Shown piece after piece: positions 34,875 through 42,742 of a DNA stretch of 64,000 bases. Under the pieces are notes generated by a model that had not been told where the DNA came from, searched no databases, and saw only the letters and a program-made list of their open reading frames with translations. Made by a program: the position numbers and the translations under genes. The first letter of the stretch is position 1, and every line of letters starts with the position of its first letter. Source of the DNA: Williamsia limnetica (lineage in GTDB: Bacteria; Actinomycetota; Actinomycetes; Mycobacteriales; Mycobacteriaceae); the NCBI RefSeq assembly GCF_003217475.1, contig NZ_QJSP01000020.1, positions 1-64,000 on the forward strand, written 5' to 3'.

Positions 34875-36062
34875 ATGACCCCAAACGATCCTGCCTTCGC
34901 CGAAGATACCCCCGGCGATGTCTTCGCCGATGTCCTCACCCAGATCAACCAATTCATCCGGTTGCGCGTCGTTCCACGTGAACTCGAGATCATGTCGCAC
35001 GACGAGATCCCCGCCGACCTGCGTCAGCAGGTGAAGGACATGGGTCTTTACGGCTATGCGATTCCCCAGAAATGGGGCGGCCTGGGGCTCGATCCCGCAC
35101 AGGACGTGGAAGTCGCGATGGAGCTCGGCTACACCGCGCTGTCCCTCCGCTCGTTGTTCGGCACCAACAACGGCATTGCAGGTCAGGTGCTGGTCGGGTT
35201 CGGCACGGAGCACCAGCAGGAGCAGTGGCTACCGGGCATCGCCTCCGGTGATATCGTCGCCTCGTTTGCCCTCACCGAACCGGGCGCGGGCTCCAACCCG
35301 GCCGGGTTGAAGACCACCGCTACGGCGGACGGTGGAGACTGGATCATCAACGGTAGCAAGCAATTCATCACCAATGCGCCCGACGCCGGCCTCTTCGTGG
35401 TCTTCGCCAAGACAGACCTCCAGCCCTCCCGCGGTAATGGGATCGCCGTCTTTCTCGTACCGGCCGACAGCCCTGGCATCGTCGTCGGACCCAAGGACGC
35501 GAAGATGGGGCAAGAAGGATCACGCTCGTCAGGCATCACGTTCACCGACGTGCGGGTCGGCGCGGACGCGCTCGTCGGAGGCGACAGCGAAGCCGGGTAC
35601 CGCGCGGCGCTGACCTCTCTGGCCCGAAGCCGCATGGTCATCGCCGCTCTTGCTGTCGGACAGGCACAACGAGCACTCGACGAATCGGTTGCCTACGCAG
35701 CCACCGCCACCCAGGGCGGCACGCCCATCGGCGAATTTCAGCTGGTGCAAGCCATGATCGCCGATCAGCAGACCGGGGTGATGGCCGGGCGCGCACTCGT
35801 CCGGGACGCAGCCCGAGCATGGGTGAATGGCACCGACCGTCGGATCGCACCATCGGTCGCAAAGCTGTTCTGCACCGAGATGGCCGGCAAGAACGCTGAT
35901 CTCGCGGTCCAGGTCCATGGTGGGGCGGGGTACATGCGCGGGGTCGCAGTCGAGCGTATCTACCGCGACGTACGCCTGCTCCGACTGTACGAGGGCACCA
36001 GCGAGATCCAGCGCCTCATCATTGGCGGTGGCCTACTTCGTGCCGAGCGGCAGCGCGCATGA
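34875..36062 (+). CDS. acyl-CoA dehydrogenase
   Basis: The 395-residue FAD enzyme oxidises an acyl-CoA to the 2-enoyl-CoA. FALTEPGAGSNPAGLKTTA is the family signature 1, VQVHGGAGYMRGVAVERIYRDVRLLRLYEGTSEIQ the C-terminal one, with the glutamate of YEGT as the usual catalytic base. The position beside an acyl-CoA ligase, crotonase and SDRs supports a beta-oxidation-like pathway. No clear ribosome binding site precedes ATG 34875. The chain length or type of acyl group is not evident. Confidence 0.9.
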   Translation: MTPNDPAFAEDTPGDVFADVLTQINQFIRLRVVPRELEIMSHDEIPADLRQQVKDMGLYGYAIPQKWGGLGLDPAQDVEVAMELGYTALSLRSLFGTNNGIAGQVLVGFGTEHQQEQWLPGIASGDIVASFALTEPGAGSNPAGLKTTATADGGDWIINGSKQFITNAPDAGLFVVFAKTDLQPSRGNGIAVFLVPADSPGIVVGPKDAKMGQEGSRSSGITFTDVRVGADALVGGDSEAGYRAALTSLARSRMVIAALAVGQAQRALDESVAYAATATQGGTPIGEFQLVQAMIADQQTGVMAGRALVRDAARAWVNGTDRRIAPSVAKLFCTEMAGKNADLAVQVHGGAGYMRGVAVERIYRDVRLLRLYEGTSEIQRLIIGGGLLRAERQRA

Positions 36063-36086
36063 GAACCGCTCTGCTGTAACACGATT

Positions 36087-36112
36087 CGTGATCAATTGGT
36101 CTCCAGATCACG
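36087..36112 (+). terminator. hairpin after acyl-CoA dehydrogenase gene
   Basis: CGTGATC and GATCACG form a 7-bp stem with a 12-nt loop, 25 nt after the stop codon. No T-run follows, so termination is possible but unproven. Confidence 0.3.
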
Positions 36113-36156
36113 GATTTCAGCACCATCGAAGAGGCACGGGTCAATGGCCTCCGTAT

Positions 36157-36191
36157 GATACAGTCAATTGACTGAGTCGATTGACTGTATC
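36157..36191. promoter_or_regulatory. tandem TetR operator pair upstream of SDR gene
   Basis: Two 12-bp palindromes, AGTCAATTGACT (36162-36173) and AGTCGATTGACT (36175-36186), start 13 bp apart. Together they lie in a larger perfect inverted repeat with arms GATACAGTCAAT and ATTGACTGTATC. The same motif occurs at 37402-37426 and 40703-40751. Confidence 0.75.
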
Positions 36192-36343
36192 TTCTTCGAA
36201 CCGGGATCACTCCGTCAGGCATAGAAATTTCGGAAGCTGCGGTTCCGCCGTCCACACACTGCGCCGCCCGCATCGGCCTTCCGAACGAACCTCTGCGGAG
36301 ACCGCAGACCCAACCCCGCCCGACAAGTGAAAGTGAGCAAGCT

Positions 36344-37171
36344 ATGCAGAGCAACTCGGAATTGGCATCGCCGAAGGTGGCACTCGTCACGGGAGCAGGA
36401 CGCTCACGGGGCATCGGCGCGGCTACGGCGTTGCACCTCGCCAGCGCCGGCTACGCCGTGGTCCTCACGGACGTCATACCTGATGGGCACGCCGGTGAGG
36501 AGACGATGGGAGCACTGAAGGCGACTGCCGAGAAGATCGGGGAAAACGGTGGCAGGGCGCTTATTCAGCCCCTTGATGTCACCGACAATGTGCAGGTCAC
36601 CGAGGCCATCGACAATACAGTGACCACCTTCGGTGGGCTATCGGTGCTCGTGAACAACGCAGGGACTGGCGTCGGAGTGGGACCGTTTGCCACGCTCGAC
36701 GACTCGAAGTGGGACCTGTCGTGGCAGATCAACGTGATGGGGGCGGTTCGGTTGAGCCGCGTCGCCCTCCCTCACCTCGCCGAGCAAGGCGGAAGCATCG
36801 TTAATGTCGCTTCCACAGCGGGCATCGCCGCGGAGGCGGGCTATGGCGCGTATGTCGTCACCAAGCACGCTCTCGTCGGACTCACCCGACTCCTCGCCGC
36901 GGAACTCGGCCCGTCGGGCGTCCGCGTCAATGCTGTTGCCCCAGGGATGATTCACACCGACCTCGGCGCGTCTGAGCTCGATGTCATCGCCGACTCCTCT
37001 GGCTCGACCGTCGAAGAGGCTACCCGCGCGGTCGTCGACGGGATCCCCCTCGGACGCCTCGGCACACCCGACGACGTCGCCGCGGCGATCACCTGGCTCG
37101 CTGAAGCCGCCGACTACGTCTCGGGTGCGATCCTCCCCGTCCACGGCGCCGCGGTGTCCGGACTCAACTGA
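36344..37171 (+). CDS. short-chain dehydrogenase/reductase
   Basis: The 275-residue protein has the classical SDR features: cofactor motif TGAGRSRGIG, NNAG in VLVNNAGTGVG, the catalytic serine in VNVASTAG and the Y-x3-K in YVVTKHALVG, then VNAVAPGMIHTDL. It is a NAD(P)(H) oxidoreductase for an alcohol or ketone intermediate. It is the first gene after the tandem operators. The long stretch after the dinucleotide fold (EETMGALKATAEKIGENGG) suggests the mycofactocin-like or carveol-type branch, without certainty. Confidence 0.9.
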   Translation: MQSNSELASPKVALVTGAGRSRGIGAATALHLASAGYAVVLTDVIPDGHAGEETMGALKATAEKIGENGGRALIQPLDVTDNVQVTEAIDNTVTTFGGLSVLVNNAGTGVGVGPFATLDDSKWDLSWQINVMGAVRLSRVALPHLAEQGGSIVNVASTAGIAAEAGYGAYVVTKHALVGLTRLLAAELGPSGVRVNAVAPGMIHTDLGASELDVIADSSGSTVEEATRAVVDGIPLGRLGTPDDVAAAITWLAEAADYVSGAILPVHGAAVSGLN

Positions 37172-37202
37172 CCTTCCTCTCCGAGGAAGGCGGGGACCCC
37201 GC
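37172..37202 (+). terminator. paired hairpins after SDR gene
   Basis: CCTTCCTC-TCC-GAGGAAGG (37172-37190) begins immediately after the stop codon and is followed by GCGGGG-A-CCCCGC (37190-37202). Both stems are perfect, but no clear T-run follows. They may attenuate transcription before the permease gene, which has its own operator. Confidence 0.5.
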
Positions 37203-37401
37203 CCGTCCATTGATGTACGGACAGAGCCCTTTAGCCCCGCAGAAGCATCCGACGACGCCTCCCACAGCAAGGCACTGCCAGGGCGTATCACCTCGCCGGG
37301 TCGGCCAGGGCGATCCGCCCTGGCCGAGTGCTGCGCACGGGTCGACCTACCCGCATCGACGTCCTTTTCCATCTCCGAAATCACATCTGCGTTAATTTCT
37401 C

Positions 37402-37426
37402 GGTCAAGTGACATAGTCGGTTGACT
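37402..37426. promoter_or_regulatory. tandem TetR operator pair upstream of permease gene
   Basis: AGTCGGTTGACT (37415-37426) and an imperfect GGTCAAGTGACA (37402-37413), 13 bp apart, have the same arrangement as at 36157-36191. They lie 78-102 nt before ATG 37504. The rest of 37203-37503 shows no gene. Confidence 0.65.
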
Positions 37427-37503
37427 AAGACGGCAGGAAAAACTACTGTCCCATGCATATGGTCCAGGTCACAATTCTTGGATCACCAGGTACAGGAGTT
37501 CAT

Positions 37504-38973
37504 ATGACAGCGAGTAGCCAACGTTTGAGTGGCAACCTCACCACCTTCAAGATCGTGACGATGGTGGTCGCGGCGGCCGCGCCGATGGGTGCCGTCATCG
37601 GCATCATTCCGATCGCGATGGCGATCGGCACCGGGGCCACCACACCACTTGTGTTCGTCGTCGCGGCCGCGTTGCTGCTGTGTTTCGCAGTCGGTTACGC
37701 GGCGATGAGCAGACGGATGTCGGCCTCCGGCGGCTTCTACACCTACATCGCCAAGGGGCTCGGGCGGTCGACTGCCATGGCCGCAGCGGTCATCGCGATC
37801 ACCGCCTACCTGTCACTGACACTGCTGATCTTGGCCGGGGTGGGGAACTTCGGGAACACGGTGGCCGCCGTCCTCACCGGGCATGACGTGCCGTGGTGGG
37901 CCTTCTCGGCAGTTGCGCTCGCGCTCGTCGCGGTGATGGGAGTTCGCGAGATCAACATCGCGGGAAACGTTCTCGCAGTCATGCTCGGCGTCGAAATCCT
38001 GGCAATCCTGGTGCTCGACATCGCGATCGTCGCCCAGAAGGGCCTCGACGCTTTCCCGTTGGCTGCGATGAACCCGACTGACCTATTCACCGCGGGCTCG
38101 TTCGGATTGGGAATCATGTTCGCGTTCACCACGTTCCTCGGCTTCGAGTCCGCCGCGATCTATGCCGAGGAGTCGAAGGACCCGCACCGGACGATCCCCC
38201 GCGCTACCTACTCAGCAGTCGTCCTGATCGCCACTTTCTACGCGGTGACCACCTGGATCATGGTGGGCGGCATCGGAGTCGACAATGTGCAGGAGACCGC
38301 TGAAGCGAAACTGAGCGGACTGTCGTTCTGGCTCAGCGCCGAGTATGCGTCGGATCTGCTGACCAAGGTCATGTATGTCACCGTCTTCACGAGCCTGTTC
38401 GCGGCCATGCTCGCCTTGCACAACGCTTCGAGCCGGTACATTTTCTCGATCGGACGCGAAGGTGCGCTGCTTCCAACATGGTTCGGCGTCGCGCACTCCA
38501 AGTTCGACACTCCGGCACGGGCAAGCATCGCGGTGACGATCCTGACATCGGCTGTCACCGTGGTCTTCGCGGTGCTCGGTGCCGACCCGTACCTGACCAT
38601 GCTCACCATCATGACCGGACTCGGGACGCTCGGAATCGTCCTCCTCCAGGCACTTGCTGCCGGCGCAATCATGGTCTACTTCTGGCGGACCTCACGCAGT
38701 AGCACCGGCGTACTCGTCGGATCGGCGATCGGTCTCGTCGCCTTCGTCACTGTCTCCATCTTGATCCTCAAGAACTTTCAGACCCTGGCAGGCAGCGATT
38801 CCGCGTGGATCAACGTCTTGCCCTGGTGCCTTCTCTTGGCTGCCGCGCTCGGCGGCCTTCGGGGCGTCTGGCTCAAATCGCACAAACCCGATGCGTACGC
38901 GCGCATCGGCACCTTCGGCGACCAGACGGCTCCCGCCCACGAGGAGCTGCCCAGCACTCCCCTGCAGAAGTAG
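37504..38973 (+). CDS. APC-family amino acid/amine permease
   Basis: The 489-residue membrane protein has about 12 hydrophobic segments. The APC features are visible in FKIVTMVVAAAAPMGAVIG (helix 1, unwound region), GFYTYIAKGLGRSTAMAA and FLGFESAAIYAEESKDPHRTIPRA. It probably imports an amino acid, polyamine or related cation as substrate of the surrounding pathway. ATG 37504 is chosen because AGGAG lies 5 nt upstream; a frame from 37453 is less likely. It follows the second tandem operator. Confidence 0.9.
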   Translation: MTASSQRLSGNLTTFKIVTMVVAAAAPMGAVIGIIPIAMAIGTGATTPLVFVVAAALLLCFAVGYAAMSRRMSASGGFYTYIAKGLGRSTAMAAAVIAITAYLSLTLLILAGVGNFGNTVAAVLTGHDVPWWAFSAVALALVAVMGVREINIAGNVLAVMLGVEILAILVLDIAIVAQKGLDAFPLAAMNPTDLFTAGSFGLGIMFAFTTFLGFESAAIYAEESKDPHRTIPRATYSAVVLIATFYAVTTWIMVGGIGVDNVQETAEAKLSGLSFWLSAEYASDLLTKVMYVTVFTSLFAAMLALHNASSRYIFSIGREGALLPTWFGVAHSKFDTPARASIAVTILTSAVTVVFAVLGADPYLTMLTIMTGLGTLGIVLLQALAAGAIMVYFWRTSRSSTGVLVGSAIGLVAFVTVSILILKNFQTLAGSDSAWINVLPWCLLLAAALGGLRGVWLKSHKPDAYARIGTFGDQTAPAHEELPSTPLQK

Positions 38974-39026
38974 GCAGAGCACTTCACCCAGCAGTCGTCC
39001 AAACATCCACCTTCAGAAAGGTCTTC

Positions 39027-40025
39027 ATGAAAACGCGCATCACCGAACTGTTCGGCATCCAGTACCCCATCATCCAGGGCGGAATGCACCACGTCGGATA
39101 CGCGGGGCTGGCCGCCGCGGTATCGAACGCCGGCGGCCTCGGGCTGATCACCGCACTCACCCAGAAGACGCCCGGCGACCTCGCCGCCGAGATCAAGAAG
39201 TGTCACGACCTCACCGAGAAACCGTTCGGCGTCAACCTCACCTTCCTCCCGTCCGTGAATCCGCCGGACTACGGCGCCTACGTGAACGCCATCATCGACG
39301 GAGGCGTACGGATCGTCGAGACGGCAGGCAATGAGCCCTCTCAATGGCTACCGCCCCTCAAAGCCAACGGCGTCAGCATCATTCACAAGTGCACAACGGT
39401 GCGCCACGCACTCAAGGCGCAGGCGATCGGATGCGACGCGGTCAGCGTCGACGGCTTCGAATGCGGCGGGCATCCCGGCGAGGACGACATCCCCAACATG
39501 ATCTTGCTACCCCGGGCTGCCGACGAGCTGGAGATCCCTTTCGTCGCCTCTGGAGGGCAGGCCGACGGCCGATCTCTGGCGGCATCCCTCGCGCTGGGAG
39601 CGGAAGGGATCAACATGGGCACCCGGTTCCTCGCCACGAAGGAAGCTCCGGTTCATGAGAACGTCAAGAGGGCCATCGTCGGGGCAACCGAACTCGACAC
39701 TCGGCTGATCATGCGTCCCCTGCGGAACACCGAGCGCGTTCTCAACAACGCAGCGGTGGAGCGTCTTCTGGACAAGGAACGGACCCTCGGGGCCGACATT
39801 ACATTCGAGGACATCAGGGCCGAGGTTGCCGGCGTGTATCCGCGGGTGATGATCGATGGCGATGTCGGCGCAGGCGGTTGGTCGTGCGGAATGGTTGCCG
39901 GACTGATCCACGACATCCCCACCGTCGCCGAACTGATCGAACGCATCGTCGCCGAGGCCCGCCACATCACCGAGACTCGGCTGCCCGGACTGTTTCAAGA
40001 GCAGAACGAGCCGGCCTTCACCTGA
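39027..40025 (+). CDS. nitronate monooxygenase-like flavoprotein (catabolic island)
   Basis: The 332-residue TIM-barrel flavoprotein reads FGIQYPIIQGGMHHVGYAGLAAAVSNAGGLGLITA, then VDGFECGGHPGEDD and VASGGQADGRSLAASLALGAEGINMGTRFLATKEAP, the FMN-binding parts of the 2-nitropropane dioxygenase family. GAAAGG precedes ATG 39027. Located between the permease and the TetR gene, it may reduce or oxidise an enone or nitro intermediate. It differs from the other family member at 23973-25043 in length and context. Confidence 0.87.
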   Translation: MKTRITELFGIQYPIIQGGMHHVGYAGLAAAVSNAGGLGLITALTQKTPGDLAAEIKKCHDLTEKPFGVNLTFLPSVNPPDYGAYVNAIIDGGVRIVETAGNEPSQWLPPLKANGVSIIHKCTTVRHALKAQAIGCDAVSVDGFECGGHPGEDDIPNMILLPRAADELEIPFVASGGQADGRSLAASLALGAEGINMGTRFLATKEAPVHENVKRAIVGATELDTRLIMRPLRNTERVLNNAAVERLLDKERTLGADITFEDIRAEVAGVYPRVMIDGDVGAGGWSCGMVAGLIHDIPTVAELIERIVAEARHITETRLPGLFQEQNEPAFT

Positions 40026-40042
40026 CAGGCCGCAGCCGGCGA

Positions 40043-40645
40043 TCAACGGTCGCGAGGCGTCGCCAGCGATGTGAAGTAGTCGGCAAACGCATCCAGTGAC
40101 GCCTCCGCGGCTGCGGTGTCCCGGTCGGCCAGCCACCCGAGGACCAACCCGTCGATCGCGCTGGTCAACATGCGGGCGAGCACCGACCGCGGCACGACCC
40201 AACCGACACCGGCGATCTCCTCCATCGTCGCGATCGACCGTTCCGTCTGGGCGTAATACTGGGCGTACTGCCACTCGGCCAGGGCGGCGAGGTCCGGCTC
40301 ACGCAGGACGTAAGTGGTCAGTTCGTATCCGACCAGCTGACGTTCAGGATGCGCCTTGGCCTTGTCCCACGCACTACGGATCCCGTTGCGGAACGATTCG
40401 CCCACATCGGTGGTCACCTTCTTGGCGTCGATGGCAGCGTCGATCATGGAACCGATCGTGATCTGGACCAGCTCCTCGAGCAGTTCCTTCTTCGAACCGA
40501 ACGAGTAGTGGAAGACGCTTTGGTGGACACCGGCTTCCGCGCAGATCGCCCGCGTGGTCGTTTGCGCCACTCCATCGCGGGCCATCACCTGAAAAGCCGC
40601 CTCGACCAGGTCTTGACGCCGCTGTTGCACGGAAACGCGTGCCAT
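40043..40645 (-). CDS. TetR-family repressor of the catabolic island
   Basis: The 200-residue protein has the TetR DNA-binding domain (RRQDLVEAAFQVMARDGVAQTTTRAICAEAGVHQSVFHYSFGSKKELLEEL) and a helical ligand domain with aromatic residues (YAQYYAQTE). It is transcribed divergently from the flavin monooxygenase gene. The operator-like tandem palindromes at 40703-40751 in the gap, and the same motif before the SDR and permease genes, make it the likely local repressor. The inducer is unknown. Confidence 0.88.
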   Translation of the reverse strand: MARVSVQQRRQDLVEAAFQVMARDGVAQTTTRAICAEAGVHQSVFHYSFGSKKELLEELVQITIGSMIDAAIDAKKVTTDVGESFRNGIRSAWDKAKAHPERQLVGYELTTYVLREPDLAALAEWQYAQYYAQTERSIATMEEIAGVGWVVPRSVLARMLTSAIDGLVLGWLADRDTAAAEASLDAFADYFTSLATPRDR

Positions 40646-40702
40646 GTGCTGTTCTCCTCATCTCGACCAAACGGGCAGTCACTTGTCGAACTGCGTCATT
40701 GT

Positions 40703-40751
40703 AGTCACTTGACCAAGATCATAGTTAGTCGGCCGACTGAGTCGGTTGACA
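40703..40751. promoter_or_regulatory. TetR operator cluster between tetR and monooxygenase genes
   Basis: AGTCGGCCGACT (40727-40738) and AGTCGGTTGACA (40740-40751) again start 13 bp apart, with an imperfect AGTCACTTGACC at 40703-40714. They lie in the divergent intergenic region and could control both the regulator and the monooxygenase operon. Confidence 0.75.
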
Positions 40752-40822
40752 TACTTAGTGGTTGTAGTCATGCTCGTACTCAGAGCGTCAAGCAGTTCTC
40801 GCCAATCAATCAAGGAGACAAC

Positions 40823-42148
40823 GTGAGTGAAGATGTCGCGCGGAGCGACCGGGTATGCGTCATCGGCGCGGGACCGTCTGGGCTGGCCACAGCGCGGCAG
40901 CTGCGCGAAGCCGGCATCCCTTTTGACGTCCACGAAAAGCATTCCGACGTCGGTGGTATCTGGGACCCCACCAACGAGGGGAGCCCGATCTACCGGACCG
41001 CTCATTTCATCAGTTCGAGGTTCAACAGTGGGTTCTACGGCCACCCCATGCCCGATTCGTACCCCGACTACCCGTCGTGGTCACAGATCCGAGACTACAT
41101 CCACGACTTCGCTACCGACGAAAAGCTCTACGAATACATCACATTCAACTCCCGGGTCGAGCACGCCGAGCTTCGCAGTGACGGACAGTGGGACGTCACC
41201 GTCGGCGGCGAGCAAAAGCGCTATCGAGCACTGGCGGTGGCGACCGGTGTCACGTGGCACGCCAGCACCCCGGAACTGAAAGGGCAAGAGACCTTCACGG
41301 GCAAGATGATGCACTCGTCGGAGTACTCCGACAGTTCGATCTTCTGGGACAAGAAAGTGCTCATCGTCGGTGCAGGCAACTCAGGGGTCGACATCGCATG
41401 CGACGCCGCCACCAGCGCCGAACGCGCATTCCTCAGTGTCCGCCGCGGATATCGCTTCATCCCCAAACACATCTTCGGCATGCCGCTGGACGTGTTCTCC
41501 AAAGGGGGACGGAAGGCGCCTGCGGGAATAACCCTGCCCGACAACATGGATGAGATCGTCGACGCTCTCGTCGGTGACGTGACTCGCTTTGGACTCCCGG
41601 CACCAGATCACGATCTGCTCACATCGCATCCGATCGTCAACGATCAGATCATCCACCATTTCAATCACGGCGACATCACCGCCAAGCCCGACATCGACCG
41701 GCTCGAGGGATCGGACGTCGTGTTCAAAGACGGTACCCGAGAACAGATCGACGTTCTTCTGCTGGCGACCGGATACGACTACAAGATCCCCTTTCTGGAT
41801 GATCAGTTGTTCGAATGGCAGAACGGCAGACCGCAGCTCTACCTCAACACCTTCAACCGCACGGTTGACTCCCTGTATGTCGTGGGTTTCGTCGAGTTCG
41901 CCGACGCAGCGTACAAGCGATTCGAGGAAATGGCCCAGCTGGTCGCCATGGACCTCACGCTCGAAGGAGCCGAGAAGGCGACGTTCGCGGAGATGAAGGC
42001 ACATCACCAGCCCGATCTTCGCGGCGGCCGACACTACGTCGACTCTCCCCGTCACGCCAATTACGTCGACACACTCACGTTTCAACAACGAATGCGCGAG
42101 ATTCGCGATCAGTTCGGGGTCGACCAGCTGACCGACACCGCGCCCTGA
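40823..42148 (+). CDS. class B flavin-dependent monooxygenase
   Basis: The 441-residue enzyme has the FAD motif VIGAGPSGLATARQL, the FMO fingerprint FTGKMMHSSEY (FxGxxxHxxxY), the NADPH motif VLIVGAGNSGVDIACDAA and the later LLLATGYDYKIPF. It belongs to the group of N- or S-oxygenating and Baeyer-Villiger-like enzymes using FAD, NADPH and O2. GTG 40823 has AAGGAG 5 nt upstream. It opens an operon with the DUF4188, ligase, SDR and crotonase genes. It may attack an amine or ketone substrate imported by the nearby permease, which is inference. Confidence 0.9.
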   Translation: MSEDVARSDRVCVIGAGPSGLATARQLREAGIPFDVHEKHSDVGGIWDPTNEGSPIYRTAHFISSRFNSGFYGHPMPDSYPDYPSWSQIRDYIHDFATDEKLYEYITFNSRVEHAELRSDGQWDVTVGGEQKRYRALAVATGVTWHASTPELKGQETFTGKMMHSSEYSDSSIFWDKKVLIVGAGNSGVDIACDAATSAERAFLSVRRGYRFIPKHIFGMPLDVFSKGGRKAPAGITLPDNMDEIVDALVGDVTRFGLPAPDHDLLTSHPIVNDQIIHHFNHGDITAKPDIDRLEGSDVVFKDGTREQIDVLLLATGYDYKIPFLDDQLFEWQNGRPQLYLNTFNRTVDSLYVVGFVEFADAAYKRFEEMAQLVAMDLTLEGAEKATFAEMKAHHQPDLRGGRHYVDSPRHANYVDTLTFQQRMREIRDQFGVDQLTDTAP

Positions 42149-42208
42149 GTTGCACACACCGTCCCACGTGCTCGGCCCCGGCTGAGCAGATCCCAGCAAA
42201 GGATAGTC

Positions 42209-42742
42209 ATGTCGAATGTCAGACGAGGGCGAACAACCCATCTCTACGACGGCGAACTGGTCGTGTTCCACATCGGAATGACTTTCAACAAATGGTGGCG
42301 GCCCGACCTATGGGTGCCGGTATTCCTCGCCATGCCGATGATGGTGAAAGAGTTGAGCGAAGACCCGGAGTCGGGCCTGCTCGACTACGAAATGCTGTTC
42401 AACCGCAATGGCCCCTATGTGGTGCAGTACTGGTCGTCGATCGACAAGCTGTATGAGTACGCATCTGAGGGATCCCTGGCCCACCGGCCGGCGTGGGCCA
42501 AGTTCAATCGCACGGCGCGAAAGGCGCCCGGTGCGGTCGGGGTCTGGCACGAGACATTCGTGGTCGAGCGTGCCGAGAGCATGGTCGTCGACACCAAACC
42601 TCTGGGCCTCCCGCGGGCCACCACAGCCGTGGCCGTGCAGAAGGAACACGCCCGTGCACAGTCCCGACTGACCGACGGCCGCACAACCTTGCCCTCAACG
42701 TCAGCCGGCCTCGACCGCACCGGAGGAGGTGACAACCCATGA
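42209..42742 (+). CDS. DUF4188 domain protein
   Basis: The 177-residue protein reads ELVVFHIGMTFNKWWRPDLWVPVFLAMPMMVKEL, then YVVQYWSSIDKLYEYA and AVGVWHETFVV, the conserved pattern of DUF4188, a ferredoxin-like alpha/beta-barrel family. The histidine and tryptophans suggest a ligand site. RBS AAAGGA precedes ATG 42209. Its stop overlaps the next gene's ATG as ATGA (42739-42742). It may act directly after the monooxygenase; no reaction is established. Confidence 0.8.
   Translation: MSNVRRGRTTHLYDGELVVFHIGMTFNKWWRPDLWVPVFLAMPMMVKELSEDPESGLLDYEMLFNRNGPYVVQYWSSIDKLYEYASEGSLAHRPAWAKFNRTARKAPGAVGVWHETFVVERAESMVVDTKPLGLPRATTAVAVQKEHARAQSRLTDGRTTLPSTSAGLDRTGGGDNP

Noticed and set aside
41381-42271. 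296-codon frame opposite the flavin monooxygenase gene
   Set aside because: The monooxygenase frame has every family motif and a good ribosome binding site, while this frame has none.
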